From Sanchytrium tribonematis (taxonomy: Eukaryota; Sanchytriomycota; Sanchytriomycetes; Sanchytriales; Sanchytriaceae): 13,752 nt of DNA. Both the position numbers and the translations under genes were made by a program. This document shows, one piece after another, positions 13,605 to 13,752 of the stretch. How positions within the stretch are numbered: position 1 is the stretch's first letter; each line of letters opens with the position of its first letter. The stretch covers positions 1 through 13,752 of the forward strand of contig JADGIG010000182.1 in the NCBI GenBank assembly GCA_018985235.1, in the 5' to 3' direction. The notes beneath the pieces were generated by a model. It was not told where the DNA came from, did no database searches, and worked only from the letters and a program-made list of their open reading frames with translations.

Positions 13605-13752
13605 CTAGGATTTATGATTTTCAATGCAAACATAGTATGCTAAACCTTCCAATACATGGCAATTTCCTTTGCAATCATCTGGCAATTTTGGTGTGGTTTT
13701 GTTGCAGTAGTCTTTCGCATCAGTTTCACAATTTGCGTCTTTTGTCTGTTCA
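13605..13752 (-). CDS. C-terminal end of a cysteine-rich, probably secreted protein (partial)
   Basis: The minus-strand frame enters from the window edge and reads 48 codons to TAG at 13605-13607. Five cysteines occur in a regular pattern (C-x7-C-x10-C-x3-C-x12-C) within segments such as NCETDAKDYC and DDCKGNCHVLEG. This suggests disulfides and an extracellular or luminal location. The N-terminus and any signal peptide lie beyond 13752. The family is not recognised. No AATAAA is seen right at its stop. Confidence 0.5.
   Translation of the reverse strand, partial: EQTKDANCETDAKDYCNKTTPKLPDDCKGNCHVLEGLAYYVCIENHKS

Noticed and set aside
1-13752. CRISPR array, insertion sequence or transposase
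   Set aside because: No regularly spaced repeats, no transposase or reverse-transcriptase motif and no paired terminal repeats seen.

Overview
The window is a compact, AT-rich piece of a eukaryotic nuclear genome. Nuclear-encoded eukaryotic genes prove the domain: SBDS/Sdo1, F1Fo-ATP synthase subunit g, Sec61 beta, Rrp8, a mitochondrial acyl-CoA dehydrogenase, an F-box protein, a homeodomain protein and a J protein. Two tandem genes with three zinc fingers in the exact PacC/Rim101 pattern point to a fungus, probably an early-diverging intron-poor one; this lineage call is inference. The standard genetic code fits every gene.

Layout. Positions 57-468 (-) hold a lysine-rich putative secreted protein with a broken frame. 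Next come SBDS/Sdo1 (687-1412, +) and a microbial-type poly(ADP-ribose) glycohydrolase (1460-2158, +). The latter converges on a candidate small membrane protein (2166-2419, -). Positions 2542-2633 carry a rearranged fragment of the ATP synthase g gene whose intact copy lies at 4667-4999. A membrane-anchored J protein (2686-3681, -) diverges from a seven-helix membrane protein (3886-4653, +), which converges on ATP synthase g. Upstream on the same strand is a CXXC zinc-binding DUF866 protein (5024-5470, -). Positions 5471-6998 have no intact gene of normal size but hold what look like gene remnants or small split genes. Then follow an F-box protein (6999-8141, -), a homeodomain protein (8266-8724, -), a small zinc-finger protein (9013-9255, +), Rrp8 (9282-9971, +), Sec61 beta (10068-10265, -), the two PacC-like genes (10879-11238 and 11411-11751, +), a short/branched-chain acyl-CoA dehydrogenase (about 12253-13425, +) and the C-terminal end of a cysteine-rich protein (13605-13752, -).

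The genes are mostly unrelated housekeeping functions (two act in ribosome biogenesis, two in mitochondria, one at the ER translocon); I see no single pathway. What unifies the window is its architecture. Almost every stop codon overlaps or abuts an AATAAA poly(A) signal, convergent genes share a palindromic AATAAA/TTTATT element, and neighbouring genes on one strand can be only 24-26 bases apart.

The most unusual observation is in the second PacC-like gene. It contains exactly 20 extra bases relative to its tandem paralogue, bounded by GT and AG with an internal TATTAAC. Removing them restores the third zinc finger with perfect spacing. This is either a 20-base spliceosomal intron or a recent insertion. 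Similar 19-base GT-AG candidates occur at 6155-6173 and 6770-6788, but with much weaker support.
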